The notes below the pieces were generated by a model. That model saw only the letters and a program-made list of their open reading frames with translations. It was not told where the DNA came from and ran no database searches. From Amoebidium appalachense (Eukaryota > Ichthyosporea), in the NCBI GenBank assembly GCA_963693365.1, contig CAVNZM010000004.1, positions 7,254,001-7,318,000 of the forward strand: DNA of 64,000 nt. Reading direction: 5' to 3'. The position numbers and the translations under genes are program-made. Shown piece after piece: positions 11,291-23,152 of this stretch; the stretch's first letter is position 1; every line of letters begins with the position of its first letter.

Positions 11291-13049
11291 GATCAAGGAC
11301 TCCTTTTTGTAAACGTTAACTTCGATGTTTACGTTTTTTGATGGTGCTTGGCTTAGATGAGGATCCCCCAAACTCTCTTGGGGGCGTGTCAGTCACCAAA
11401 GGAATTTCGAGAACCCTTTTTGCATGTATGTTGCCAGTAGGTAAAAAATAAAGCTTCGCCAGGTCAACTTCCCTTTGTAAATATGTTATATGTATATATA
11501 TATATAAATACGTGAAGGTTCATTCCATGTTTTGCTTGACCCTTAAATCAATTCCTAAGCTAGGAAAATTGCATCGGCAAAGACAGGGCTGCCCCCACAC
11601 AGAGAGTTTCTAGGGAAAGCAGATGGTGCTCTATCCACCAATCACCGTTGACATCCAATTCGAAAGTGTACATGTACATACATTATCAATTATTGTATTT
11701 GTACGTACGTTCCGTTATCCATAAAAAAGTCAGCCTTCACACTGCCAGCACAACTACTTGTCTACACATGTAATATACACTGGGCAAAAGGCAATACTTG
11801 ACTTGGGTTGTGGAGATAGTGAATATGTAGCTCTGAATGACTGCACCATCGTAAAAATATTTAGTGTATTTCACCCGATCAGCCTGTGGCCCGGCCGGGA
11901 GTGCGGCAGTCTGGCAGAAGATACCAAATCGCGACCGGGATGCCGTGTTCAAAGGGGAAAAGAGTGCCAAATTGCACGTGGCAAGGTGATTATTATATTT
12001 GTTACATGTATTTGCGTAGAATAAGCGTACAAGTCTCAAAGATGAGAAATTCGAAGTCCCACTCTATAATCTTTCGCTCCTTCGATTCGTAGCATCTATG
12101 CATATGTCACAACAGATCCATTCACATGCAACGCATAAAAGCCTTATATGGTTCACCCGGGGTCTTGCTCAAATCTAGACTGATCTGATTGGATACTGGC
12201 TTAGCACGCCTAATCTGATTGGTCAAACGAACTGCGGGTTATTTTATGGACACCAAAAAAGGAACCAATCATAAGGCTCCTCATGGATGAGTCGACCTTC
12301 ATCTGGTGACTCGCTGTGGTTATCAAATTATTTTGATTGGTTTACAGAAATAAAAGATGGGATATACGTGCTCACCCATTCAAAACCTGATGATGAGTAC
12401 CTTAGAAAGCTACTAACTATAGTAATATCTAAATGCCCCCCTATCTAAATGTAGTGATAGTTCCTTTTGTTAATTTTCATCTCACTTAAGGCGTTTCCAT
12501 TTTTTTCTTATCCTTTTTGACATCTCGCGTCTTTCCTGCATCACCAAATCAAACCACACCTTGAATCATGATTCATGAATCGTTTTTGATTGAATCACAA
12601 TCATTAAGCTAGTTTAGTCAAAGAGAAAAAGGCAAGCGGCGATTCCTATTGGTTTCAGCTCTGGAATGCAGCAAAACACATGTGGCAACTCAAAACGTCG
12701 CTGCACGGATCGCTGCTCGCCATATCCAAGCCTCACTTCCGCTGGATTTGTTTCCTGTTTTTTTGTTTACTTTTATTTTTCTTTCAATTTTTTCTTTTCT
12801 CATGTTTTCTCTCTAGGTTAGAGTACTCATAGAGCTCACTCGAGGCTTCACCCTTTCGCCTTTTGGCACCCATTCCAACCTGTATCAGGGCCTAGGCCGG
12901 CAAGGGCAACAGAGCATGCTCAGTGGAAACGAGTAGGAAGCGCTTTTTTTTTTTGTTTTTAACTTGTGGTGTCCCTCCCCTACTTCTCCCCATCCATACT
13001 GGGGACACAAATCCAATTCATTATCTCCCTTCCCTTTTCACTAATAAAA
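11291..13049. promoter_or_regulatory. CCAAT-rich upstream region of the 13 kb gene
   Basis: About 1.7 kb of low-repeat, AT-richer DNA. CCAAT or ATTGG motifs lie near 11638, 12189, 12217, 12265, 12335 and 12648, and a palindromic TGAATCATGATTCATGAATC cluster near 12564. A TA-rich run sits at 11485-11510. The start of the following gene has a good context (AAAAATGGCG). Function is inferred from position and composition; no core promoter can be fixed. Confidence 0.45.
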
Positions 13050-13427
13050 ATGGCGAATAGTTTCCAAATATTCGTTTCCTCAAAGGCAAGCGGCGCCCCA
13101 GTACAGGCGTTTGCGAAGCGAAGACTACTCTCTTATCTTGGATATGTACTGGCCGCGTTTTTCATATCTGAATTTTTTTCTATGATTTTCAATGGTATAT
13201 CGCGCACCAACATGCTCCACAACATTGAAACATTAAAACTCACACTGACGACGCAACTGGATACGACAACATGTCCTGTGGACTTTGCAGGGTACGTGCA
13301 CGTGAGCGTGTGTGGGTGGTGTATTGTGGCAGTGCGAGTGTTGGCTGGTTGTGTGTAGAAGGGTTTATAAATCATTAGGGGGTAATAGGGGACAAAATCA
13401 TCAGTTTACTGATGTGATGCATTAGGC

Positions 13428-13460
<33 letters not shown>

Positions 13461-16400
13461 GCGTGTGTGTACGTGTGTGTGCACATGTGACGGGTGCGGC
13501 TTACATTTAAGCTATTAGGTGCGTTATTACGTGAATGCAACGTGCATGTTTGCCGGCAGGTGGACGGAAATTGTGTGTCTGTGTGTGTGTGTGCGCGCAC
13601 GCGCGCTTATGTATCTGTGTTCAGGTTCTTCTGTGTGAATGAATGAATGTGCCTGTGCGCGCCTAATGTGCCTCGTGTGGTACACACGTGTACAAAATGC
13701 AATACTCGAGAATTGTCACCGCACGTTTCGACTGCAGACGTATATGTGCACGACTGGGACATGGCCATTTATGATATGCTTTTTTCGTGCGCCAAATATT
13801 TATCATTTCTGCAAGACTTGCATGTTTGTATGTGCCAGTGTGTGTGTGTGTGTGCATTTATGTAGGACCCTGTATCAAATTTGAATGTGTCGGCCATAGG
13901 TACTTTCACAATAGTTTTCGGGTGTGCGCGGTTGTGTGTGTGTGTGTGTGTATATAGTATGACGGTTGTGTGTACACACTCTGCACGTGTAGTGCTTACT
14001 GCGATTGCTGCACGGCACACTTGCGCTATGTCACATTTGCAACACTTTAACTTATGCATGCGCCAGCCTGTCAAGCCTCGAAAGCGCTCACACACATTTA
14101 CCAACCGAAAAGGCTCGTGCTCCTGTTTCAATATATATAATTCTGTTTTTCTTTTTGACTCCCAATGCTGTGTACATCCCCCCCCCCCCTCCCCCCGCCA
14201 TATGCGCAATCTTTGTGTGCAAAAGTTTTCATAGGGCAATTCATGGCCAAGTCACTAGTAGCCCATGGACGCACACAATTATATCCCGTGGGTGTGTGTG
14301 ATTGTGGTCGTTCCAGGAATCATTTTTTTGTTCCCGCTCCAAGCATGTGTCTCGCGTGGTAAGGAACAGTGGCTTTTTCCGCTCAATGAAGGTTCGAATT
14401 ATTTCTTACGGATTTTTTTTGACAGAACGGAAATCAACGACACGTTTTCCGGCCCAGCGGAATTTGTGCTCTACCGTGCAATCGGTGAGTTCTGACGTCC
14501 CAACCTCGTGGCTGTGTGGGCATGTGCTCATGTGATTTTTTTTTGGGGGGGGGGGGGGGGGGGGCTAGATGAAAGACACGTCTGTTGATAGCACATCTCT
14601 GTTTGTGTGGCTATTTCTAATTTCTATTATGTTCCGGTGTTGACCTGTTTGGGTGGCCTTTCACGGAATTTTTTGCGCTGTGTGGCCGAGGAGGGGAGGG
14701 CGCGGGGAAGGGGGGAGGGAGGGTATTTGGCTAGAGAAAGAGTGATCGGCTATGATGGAATAATAAGGGTGATAGGGTATTGTTATCTGGAGTGGCTAAA
14801 TGTGATCTCTTTTTCTTGCAGGTAACGACCTCCCGCCACGGCACGCAGTCGGCCAATCATACAATAACGTTAAATTTATCCTCGAGCACGAGCCCGAACT
14901 TCCCGGCTTGGAGCGCCGTTGGATTCTTAACCACATTTACAACAAGACGGAGGAGCAGAGGCTAATCCGGCTTTTGGAGTCGCATGGCCAAAAATACGAA
15001 ATTTTGCATTTGGATTTTCAGGAAGTTGAGGATATCCCCCTTCACCACGAGGGGTTTGCTGAGCATGACATCATGAGAAGGAACGCGCGCCGGTTTGGTA
15101 CCCCTCTGGTAATAACCCCGAGGGGAATAGGTCGAAACTCGGGTACTGTGGATGACGTGGGCCCCCCCTGAGGATGGGCTCTGCTTATTATGCATACTCT
15201 TTATGTATGGCTTGCATTCTGCATCGTGTTATCCGTTTGTTCTTGTGTACTTCGTACTTTTTGACGCATTCAAACCCCCCCCCCCCCCCTTCTGCGGGCA
15301 TTGTCTGCCCTTTTGCCACATGATGCTTTTCTAAAAACATGATGAGGAGGTGGGGAGGGGCTTTTCAAATTTACCCATTAGCATACCATGCACATACCAG
15401 TACCACGGAAGTACACGTTTTACAATCTCTGCACACCACTTCCGCGTTTGTATAGGCGCGCACACATGTGCACGTAATTACACCTACAGATTGGCACAAA
15501 CACACATGTGTACACACCTACACTCCCGCACATGGACATGCTTACATGCTCTAATGTGCACACAATCACACTTGCACGTATATTTGCTCAGAGTACATAA
15601 CTCGTAGCACAAGTGCACACGCTCGTACGCATACACGTAAGTGTGCGCACGTGTGCACATGTGTGCAAGTACATACGTGTACACACACACACACTGTGAC
15701 GGACACATGTGCACTCACTCACACTGACATGCACACACGTACGCATGTTGACACACGTGCATGCGCATACACTCGCACTTCCACACATGCACACACGTTA
15801 CACACACACACTCACTTACGTTTACACTCACACAAACACGCACACATGCACACGCTCACACTCACTTACACACACACACACATGCACATGCTCGCACACA
15901 CTTACACACACTCATACAAACAAACACGTACACACACGTGCACACACTCACACGTGCACGTGCACCCACAGCAAAAGGCCATGTACCGTGCGTCCATGGT
16001 AGACCACCTGTACCGCAGCAAGAACATCTACGTCATCAACAACAACGGCGCTAGAAATGCGGCCCTGGAGAGCGGTATCAAGGTGTGTGTGTGTGTGTGT
16101 GTGTGTGTTTCTTTTGTGTGTGTGTGTGTGTGTGTGCCCACACACACTTCGTGTGCGTTTACAAGATATGTATCTTGTTTATGTTGACCTTGACCCTCGG
16201 GTGTACTAGCGTGTGCTTGCGTGTATAAGTTAGCGTTGAATACGGGAGGTGGGAGGGGACGAGAGCGAGAGAGAGAAGAGGTGGGGAGGAGGGGTTGGAT
16301 GGGACGTATGCAAGTGCATGTGAGCCTTAGTTTTGGACGTGTGTGGTGGTGGTGGTGGGTGGGGGGGGGGGGGGGGGGGGGAAGAAAAAGGAAACAAACA

Positions 16401-19400
16401 AGACTAACCAACACTTTTTTCAACAAAAACAGGGCGGGTTCAAGTGGATCCTCCCCTGGGACGGCAACTGTTTTCTGACGGCCGCGGCGTGGAAAAACAT
16501 GCGAGAGACTGTTCAGAATCGGTCTGAGGCCAAATATTTCCACGTACCCATGGCCCGTCTTCAGGACAATGCGGCCCTGTTTGATAAGACGTTCTGCCCA
16601 CTGGCGGTGGAGGAGCCGCAGCTGATTTTCAGAAACGACGCTACGGAGAGGTTTAGCATGCTGCAGAGGTGTGTGGGTGTGGGTTTGTGTGTACGTGTGT
16701 GTGTGTGTGTGTGGCTTTGAAGGTGTGTGTGTATCTGTGCGTGCGCGTGTGTGGCTTTGAAGGTGTGTGTGTGTGTGTTTTTTTTTTTTTTTGCTCACTC
16801 TTTGGTTGGAGGCCGTTGGGGTTAAAAGAGGGAAAGCACCTGATTTAGGAGTTTGTGTGTATGTGTGTGTGAGGTGGGGATGGGGAAGATGAGTGGGGGG
16901 AATGCTGAACAAGTGAAAGAGTAAGCTGAATATGGTGGACAATGTCACCGGGGATGATGGGTGTGTGTGTGTGAGGGGGAGGGGTAGGTTGGCGGAAAAG
17001 AGAGATTGGAAGAAGTCAGAAAAAAATATGCCTCTGATCATTGGGCAACCAACATCGTGCATTCGAAGATCCTTCCAAATCCCATTCCACTGTCACATTC
17101 TCATCATTCCAATGCACATTTCATCCTTTTTCAGGTATGGCCGTCGTCCCAAAGTCGACCTTCTTCTCCGTCTGGGTATCCCCGGCCCCTGGGATTCGTA
17201 CGTGAAAGCCTCAACGCCCTATTTCGAGGAAGTCATCAACTATACAGTATCGAGGGATGTGGGGCCCGTGGGTGTGCCGGTGGCCAGCTGGGTGGCGAGA
17301 TTGTATTCGGGCAGTGGAGCACAGGAGGTGGCTACGAAAGGTGTGTGTGTGTGTGTGCGCGTGCGTGATACGAACGAGGTGAAAATACGACAACAGGAAC
17401 GCTGTTGGAAAGAAGGCGTAGGGGTGGTGTATGTGGAGAGGGGGTTGGTATGTTATGGGGGCTAGGAGGAAAGTGGGGGGGGGGGGGGGGGGGGGGGGGG
17501 GATTGTGTGCTGCAGGTGCAGATTCTTTCTTTCTTTTCTGTCGTTTTGTTGTCGCTTTGGGGAGACGGGAGGAAAGGGTAAATGTGTTTTTGTGTATGTG
17601 TGTTCGTAATCGTGAGTGAATGTGTGTGTGGGGGGGGGGGGGGGGGGGGAGGGAGGGGGAAGAGGAAAGGTGTAGGGGGGGTAAGGGGTACGGTTAGGTT
17701 GTGTGTACTCGCATGAGGCCAAGCTTAACGTCTATCCCAGGTTGTGACTCAATGGGAGAATGTGCCAGTGCTTACGTTATTGCTATTCCCCCCAGACTCT
17801 GCCGATTTGCGCAAACTTGCCCGTTGCTACGGCGTGAACAACCTCCTAGACCAGGTCGACACTCGCGCCGCCATCGAACTTCACAAACTCTCGGGAGAGC
17901 CGCTCGCCGTATTCAACGAGACGGTTCTAGAAAACGAGAAGAATGCGTTCCGCTTTGCCTCCGCTCAGAACCCACAGCTCGTTTCATTGGTTAAGAAGCT
18001 CGATGAATGCGCAACACATTCCATGGACTTCCCAACCGTCGCGCACGAGGTAATTTCGGGAGGTCCTATTCCTGTCGACTCGAAAATTTATGACAAACCA
18101 GAGGAGGTGATACCGAAATCCCGTCTGGGACCCTTTTTCAGAAACACGACATGCCTTGCGCTGGGCTGGTATTTCACTGAAAAGGTACTTGAAACCCCCC
18201 CCCCCCCCCCCCGGAGACCGCTTTACTTCCATGCAACCGGGCATGGTTGCTCTGTGTCGTGCATCTGTAAGCACATACGCATTTTCCGCTGCACTGCATT
18301 AGTTTCCACACACATTCACCGTTTTGCTCACCTTGCTTGCAAAAGCAACCCTGCTCGTCTTTGATCAAGACGGGTTGACCCTCCCAAGTTCAGTTGATGC
18401 TGCTGTCTGAGTTGGAGAGTCGTATATACGCGGGCTAAGGGGTCGAAACTCAGACGCAATTGATGACTTGGGCGCATACTGTGCGCATGGCTGATGTTGC
18501 ATACTTGAATGTTTGCCTTGGCATGTGTCCTTCGTGTATGCATACTTCGTACCGTGTTCCGCATTCAAACCCCCCCCCCCCCCCCCCCCCCCCCCCTCCC
18601 CTCCTCCTCCCCCGGGGCTGGGGCGCGTGTGGTGGCCCAACACACACACACACCCTCCCCGTTTGCCCATGCCTCCGGCCAAGGGCACACATGCCTTTAT
18701 AAGAACCCCCTTGAGCACCGACTATGCTCTCCTGATTGGATTATGTCTCTCCCCCCCCCCCCCACCACCACCACCACCACCACCACCACCACCACACACA
18801 CACACACAAGACACATACTCACTCACTCAACTGCCTCCCCTTCTTCCCCGACCCTGCCTTTTCTCTTCCATATCTACATCTCCAACTCGTGGTGTTCGCC
18901 CATGATTCTTCTTGCCTTCCTTTTTACTCCCCACCTATCTCTCGTTCTTTTTCCTGTTCACACACCATACATCCACACCAGAAATCCGTGTACGCGGGCA
19001 CACACGCGTACCTATATGCACACACAAACACACCACAAACATAGACGGGCACTACATGTACGCTCACACACACACACAGACATCTGCTAACACGTGCACG
19101 GACACAGTACGAGTACGCTGCCAAAGCCGCTATGCTCCTCTCATCTTTCTTCCTTGACGACGACACCAAATTTACCCCCCAAGAGGTCGTAAATTCGCTC
19201 TTTTACGAGGAGGAAGAGGTGGAATCGTCATCAGGAGATACTGACAATGGCCCGAATTTGGACGTGGTGGGGTCCATGGAGATGAAGGACTTGTACTACT
19301 TCTTGGACGCTGTGAGGATTGTGGGCAGGAGTGGGGTTCTTACGGAGCTGGAAATGAATGCGGTAAGTGAAATTTCATAGAGATATCTTGCTACGCATAT

Positions 19401-19618
19401 TGTTTGGATTGAAATTGCATTGTGCTATTGTTGCGGCCAGCATTCGACCCTTCGAGGGGGGGAAGGGGGGGGGGGAAGATGAGAAAGGGGGGTTATAGAC
19501 GGCTTATATGAATATGAAGAACAACATGAACACAACCTTTCCTCATCCAACACCCATACCGCACGAGCCCCCCCATCCCATATAGTGCATAGTGCATGTC
19601 AACAAAACAAGAGCCCGT

Positions 19619-19688
<70 letters not shown>

Positions 19689-19691
19689 CCC

Positions 19692-19722
<31 letters not shown>

Positions 19723-21024
19723 AAAAAAAAACAGTCCCCAAACTCTCTACCTCTCCTCTCCCAATGAAAATTGACCCAAGAACCCCCCCCCCTCCCCCCA
19801 GATCCGTGCATGGTTCGAAGAGTACGCCAACCTGCTCCTCCACCGTGCCGAGGGATACATGATTGGGCTGCAGGGTTCGAAAGACGGCTACGAGTACCGC
19901 GCGTTTGGTCCGAGGGGGGTCTTTTACGATCTGCAGCTGTCTGCTGTGGGGCTCTTCAGCGGAAATTTGACCCTCTACATGCACTATGCCAAGCACGCAA
20001 AGTAGGTCCCCCACTGTTTTTGCTTCTTTGGTTGCAGCAACTCATCCCCTTCCCCCCCCCCCCCCCCCCCCTCCCCCCCCCCCCCCCCCCACACATGCTC
20101 ATGCTCATGCTCGTAGGGACCCGCCCGACCAGACGCAAATGCACATATGCAGAAGTGTATGGGGTTATATCCCACGGAGCACCTCCGCTTTGCATGTGCA
20201 ATTATTGATCAAGACCCCCTCCCCCCCCCCCCCCCCCCCCGGAGTGTCGTATATACGCGGGCTAAGGGGTCGAAACTCAGACGCAATTGATGACTTGGGT
20301 CCTCCCTGAGGATGGGCTCTGCTTATGACGCATACTGTGCACATGGCTGATGTTGCATACTTGAATGTTTGCCTTTGCATGTGTCCTGCACCATGCTTCT
20401 CGTCGTGTATGCGTACTTTGTACCGTGTTCCGCATTCAAAACCCCCCCCACCCCACCCACCCCACCTACCTACCCTTTTTGTCTCTCCCCCTAACCCTCT
20501 CCACCCACCATCAGGGGTCGTCTCCAACACCAATTTGCGCTCAAGCCAAGCCCCCGTCCGTTCCACCCTGGAAATGCCTACATTGGCACCATGCGCTTGG
20601 GCGAAAAAGTCGACGTTGCCATGGACCCCGCCTTCGTAACCAAGCAACTTAACGCTTGGTTCCTATTGGCTAAAATGGCTAAGGCGGGGGGATACGATCT
20701 ATTTTCGTACCAGCATGAGGACGCTGTGGCCCCCATCTTGAGATCCGCAGCTCTCTTTAACATTGCCGGTTACAGGAGGTAGGCTGCTGCTTCTTTCATC
20801 CCCCCCCCCCCCCCCCCCCCCCCCCCTGGAGCGTCGTATATACGCGGGCTAAGGGGTCGAAACTCAGACGCAATTGATGACTTGGGTCCTCCCTGAGGAT
20901 GGGCTCTGCTTATGACGCATACTGTGCACATGGCTGATGTTGCATACTTGAATGTTTGCCTTTGCATGTGTCCTGCACCATGCTTCTCGTCGTGTATGCG
21001 TACTTCGTACCGTGTTCCGCATTC

Positions 21025-21060
<36 letters not shown>

Positions 21061-21691
21061 CACGCTTCCCCCCCTTCTCCCATAGCACACACAGATACGC
21101 ATGTGCACACACACCGAGAAGGGGAGGAGAAAGGGGAGGAGGGAGAGAGAGTGTTTTGGGGATAGGGGTCATCCTCTTTTCTTTCTTTTGCTCTACACAC
21201 GCACACACACGTGTATGCAGATCACCTCCCACCTAGCCAATAACACCCAGAATCCCATCGAGATGGTTCCAAGAAACTGCAGATTCCGTTTTCCTTATAC
21301 ATACGAGTTGGGGAAGGTGATTAGGAAGATTGTAGTTGTGGATAAAATACGAAACAGATATCTAACCCTGTATTCTCTGCATATCCACAGGCAATACTTT
21401 GCTGAGATGACGACACTCCCTCCACAACTGAAGAAGCGTGCCAACACATTAATGCAGAAAATTCAACTATCACAAACCCCGTCTATCACAAACGCTTCTC
21501 TGCTTTCCTACTACCACGCGACGAGGATATGGCCCGATCTTTCCGGGAAAATCGATCCGAAATTTGAAAAGGTGGGGCTCTACGAAGCGGAACACTCGGG
21601 TGACGAGTCTCTTGGCGTTCACCCGTTCTGGAATTTGGGATTGACGGACCGGTTTTTGGTTTCCGGAAAGGCAAACCCCGGAGGGAGGTAG
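13050..21691 (+). CDS. membrane-anchored glycosyltransferase-like / alginate-lyase-like fusion protein
   Basis: Exons supported by splice sites and phase: 13050-13291, 14822-15108, 15972-16082, 16433-16668, 17135-17340, 17796-18184, 19108-19362, 19802-20001, 20515-20778, 21251-21316, 21391-21691 (stop). The exon ending at 14484 starts at 14262 or 14317. One or two exons within 13560-13827 (HDWDMAIYDML) are uncertain. Total is about 950 residues. A hydrophobic stretch near residues 31-52 (GYVLAAFFISEFFSMIF) suggests a type II membrane anchor. The middle part carries FILEHEPELPG, RWILNHIYN, INNNGARNAAL and WILPWDGNCFLT, which looks like a glycosyltransferase-type fold (inference). From 17796 it fits the Alginate_lyase family (PF05426): LALGWYFTEKYEYAAKAAML, FFLDDDTKFTP, VFYDLQLSAVGLFSGN. 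The usual Asn-Asn-His before that last motif reads Gly-Pro-Arg, so lyase activity is doubtful. A secretory or Golgi role in acidic polysaccharide metabolism is a guess. Confidence 0.85.
14540..14566. repeat. poly-G in an intron
   Basis: A T-run followed by an 18-base or longer G-run in the intron between the exons ending at 14484 and starting at 14822. Confidence 0.9.
15109..15275 (+). repeat. dispersed element, diverged copy starting at the donor site
   Basis: This copy shares GGTCGAAACTC, CTGAGGATGGGCTCTGCTTAT and CGCATTCAAAC-CCCC with the copies at 20-21 kb, and its 3' end passes into a C-run at 15275. Its left end, GTAATAACCCCG, coincides with the splice donor of the exon ending at 15108 and resembles the GTATATACGCGG start of the other copies. 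Confidence 0.7.
15440..15965. repeat. degenerate (CA)n / CACGTG-rich intron tract
   Basis: About 500 bases of CA-rich sequence, interrupted by ACGT and TGCA, occupy the 3' half of the intron and end at the acceptor before 15972. Confidence 0.85.
16083..16134. repeat. (GT)n starting at a splice donor
   Basis: The donor GT of the exon ending at 16082 is the first unit of the microsatellite. Confidence 0.9.
17475..17500. repeat. poly-G in an intron
   Basis: A run of about 26 G follows a GT repeat that begins exactly at the donor at 17341. A second G-run lies at about 17631-17649. Confidence 0.9.
18414..18568 (+). repeat. dispersed element, copy with internal deletion
   Basis: It matches the 20241 copy from GTCGTATATACGCGGGCTAA through CCGCATTCAAA but lacks about 28 bases (the TCCTCCCTGAGGATGGGCTC part). 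It ends in a 30-base or longer C-run (18570-18596) and lies inside the intron 18185-19107. Confidence 0.85.
18750..19106. repeat. C-run, (CCA)n, (CA)n and CA-rich acceptor side of an intron
   Basis: C-run at 18751-18763, CCA triplets to 18795, then CA repeats. The last 100 bases before the acceptor at 19107 are CA-rich. Confidence 0.85.
19622..19733. repeat. (CT)n followed by poly-C and poly-A
   Basis: A pure CT run of about 63 bases, a 27-base C-run and an A-run of about 20 lie in the intron before the exon at 19802. Confidence 0.95.
20241..20440 (+). repeat. dispersed ~200-bp element, copy nearly identical to the next
   Basis: The 200-bp unit from GGAGTGTCGTATATACGCGG to CCGCATTCAAA is flanked by a C-run on the left (20218-20240) and C-rich DNA on the right. 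It differs from the 20827 copy at only a few positions. On the minus strand it contains GAGTTTCGACCCC, resembling a tRNA T-arm / Pol III box B. It sits in the intron 20002-20514. Confidence 0.9.
20827..21026 (+). repeat. dispersed ~200-bp element, second near-identical copy
   Basis: It is almost identical to 20241-20440 and flanked by C-runs on both sides (20801-20826 and 21027-21059). It lies in the intron 20779-21250. The high identity suggests recent copying or gene conversion. Confidence 0.9.
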
Positions 21692-22084
21692 CTATACCAC
21701 AATTCTGATTTTTGGTTTATGATTCTTCAAATTTTGATTAATGAATCTTTTAATTGATCCATGTATTTTGGATGGTCTAAAACTGATATTTCGTACTTTC
21801 GTACTTAAAGTGAGAAGAGTTGTACATTTAGTATAAGGGGGGGAATATGCTGTTTATTAGGAGTTGTACATTTAGTATAAGGGGGGGAATGTGCTGTTTA
21901 CTAACTAAGTATACATGCTTGATAGAATATGACAAAAATGTGTCAATCGGGTTTGGCCCAATTTTATTCTAATTTTGTTTTGTTTTGGGGGGGGGGGAGG
22001 TAGTATCAAGATTTTGTGACGTATGCAAAAGTGCAAACATGAAACGAATGAAGTGTACACCCACATGCTTTTAGATTGTGTGCA

Positions 22085-22124
<40 letters not shown>

Positions 22125-22470
22125 TAGTAAGTGCAGGTGTGGTTAAGGGAACCCTCGATACGTGAAGCAATTGCCAATGAGAAAACACAGTGCTTGAAGA
22201 TATAAACCAGTCATATGATTGGATACCAACAAGGAGTGCAAATATAAAAACTGGTCTGCATTGGATGCGCTGGTTTGACCAAATTTTATTTGCCCAGTTT
22301 TGAAGTCTCTTCTTCTGATACTCATTCAGGTGATATCTTGTGCCACAAACATATATCCCCTTCTCTCTCTCTCTCTCCTCCCCCCCCAACACACATACAC
22401 ACATGTACACACCGTTTCCCACCCCTCGAGGTCTCCCCTAATCCTTCCCCCCTCCCCCCCCCCTCTCAAG
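21692..22470. other. 3' flank of the alginate-lyase-like gene
   Basis: AT-rich sequence without a good AATAAA close to the stop. A 42-base unit (GAGTTGTACATTTAGTATAA plus following bases) is tandemly repeated at 21817-21858 and 21861-21902. A G-run lies at 22087-22121. No further exon is supported. Confidence 0.6.
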
Positions 22471-22699
22471 GGATGCCGAATCATTGAGTCACACAGTGTG
22501 TCATTACACATGGACATGATCATAAACTTAACACGGGGAAAACATTTAAATTCGTATTTTGGCTCTGGCTAGCCGAGAAATAAATGTTCAAGTAAGTGTG
22601 TGTGTGTGTCTGTGTGTGTGTGATGGTGGTGTTGGTGTTGGTGTTAGTACCGGTGTGTGTGTATAAATGGGATGAGGGAGGAACTTGAAGAAATTTAAG

Positions 22700-22705
22700 G
22701 GGAGG

Positions 22706-22743
<38 letters not shown>

Positions 22744-22803
22744 CAATGGGCCAATTCAAGGTCTGAAGTAGTCTGCCGTACTGCAGCATGTGCCTGTGTG
22801 TGT

Positions 22804-22838
<35 letters not shown>

Positions 22839-22845
22839 GAGGAAG
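22700..22845. repeat. two long poly-G runs
   Basis: G-runs of about 30 bases each at 22712-22741 and 22805-22835, with short unique sequence between them. Confidence 0.95.
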
Positions 22846-23091
22846 AAGGGAGCCAGGGGCCTGGGCCTTAGGCTGAATGATGGCCATATGCATGGTATGA
22901 AATAGCTTAATTTTTAAGGTCGGTTTGTTGCGGGGGGGCCAGGGAAGCTCTTAGGGGGGGAGGGGGGGGGGGAAAGTAAAATATGTGGTATATAAGGGCA
23001 TATGCATGCCACAGTGATTGACATTACTACGGCAAGCCAAAACCTTTAATGCACCATTCAATACTGTGCTCAAACACACAGACAATTGGTT

Positions 23092-23152
23092 CACACACGG
23101 TGATGTCAATTGCACGTGCATACATTTCCGGCAATTGACATCACCGTGTGTG
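23092..23152. repeat. perfect 22-bp inverted repeat with 17-base loop
   Basis: CACACACGGTGATGTCAATTGC (23092-23113) is exactly complementary to 23131-23152. The flanks are also alike: CTTTAATGCACCATTCAATAC on the left and ATTTAATGCTTGATATCAATAC on the right. This suggests a small transposon-like or foldback element in an otherwise unique AT-rich stretch (22850-23570). Confidence 0.85.

Noticed and set aside
11758-12024. 88-residue frame with AILDLGCGDSEYVAL, resembling a methyltransferase SAM-binding motif
   Set aside because: No other methyltransferase motif or adjoining exon with compatible splice sites is present. The stretch lies in AT-rich upstream DNA, so the match is probably chance.
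13560-13827. Firm exon boundaries for the segment containing HDWDMAIYDML
   Set aside because: Several acceptor/donor pairs keep some frame open, including a 13-17-base microexon at 13560, and none is clearly better, so no precise exons are claimed.
21221-21316. Alternative reading of the penultimate lyase-like exon starting ITSHLANNTQNP
   Set aside because: It needs phase 0 at both ends, whereas the neighbouring exons require phase 2. The 21251-21316 exon fits both sides.
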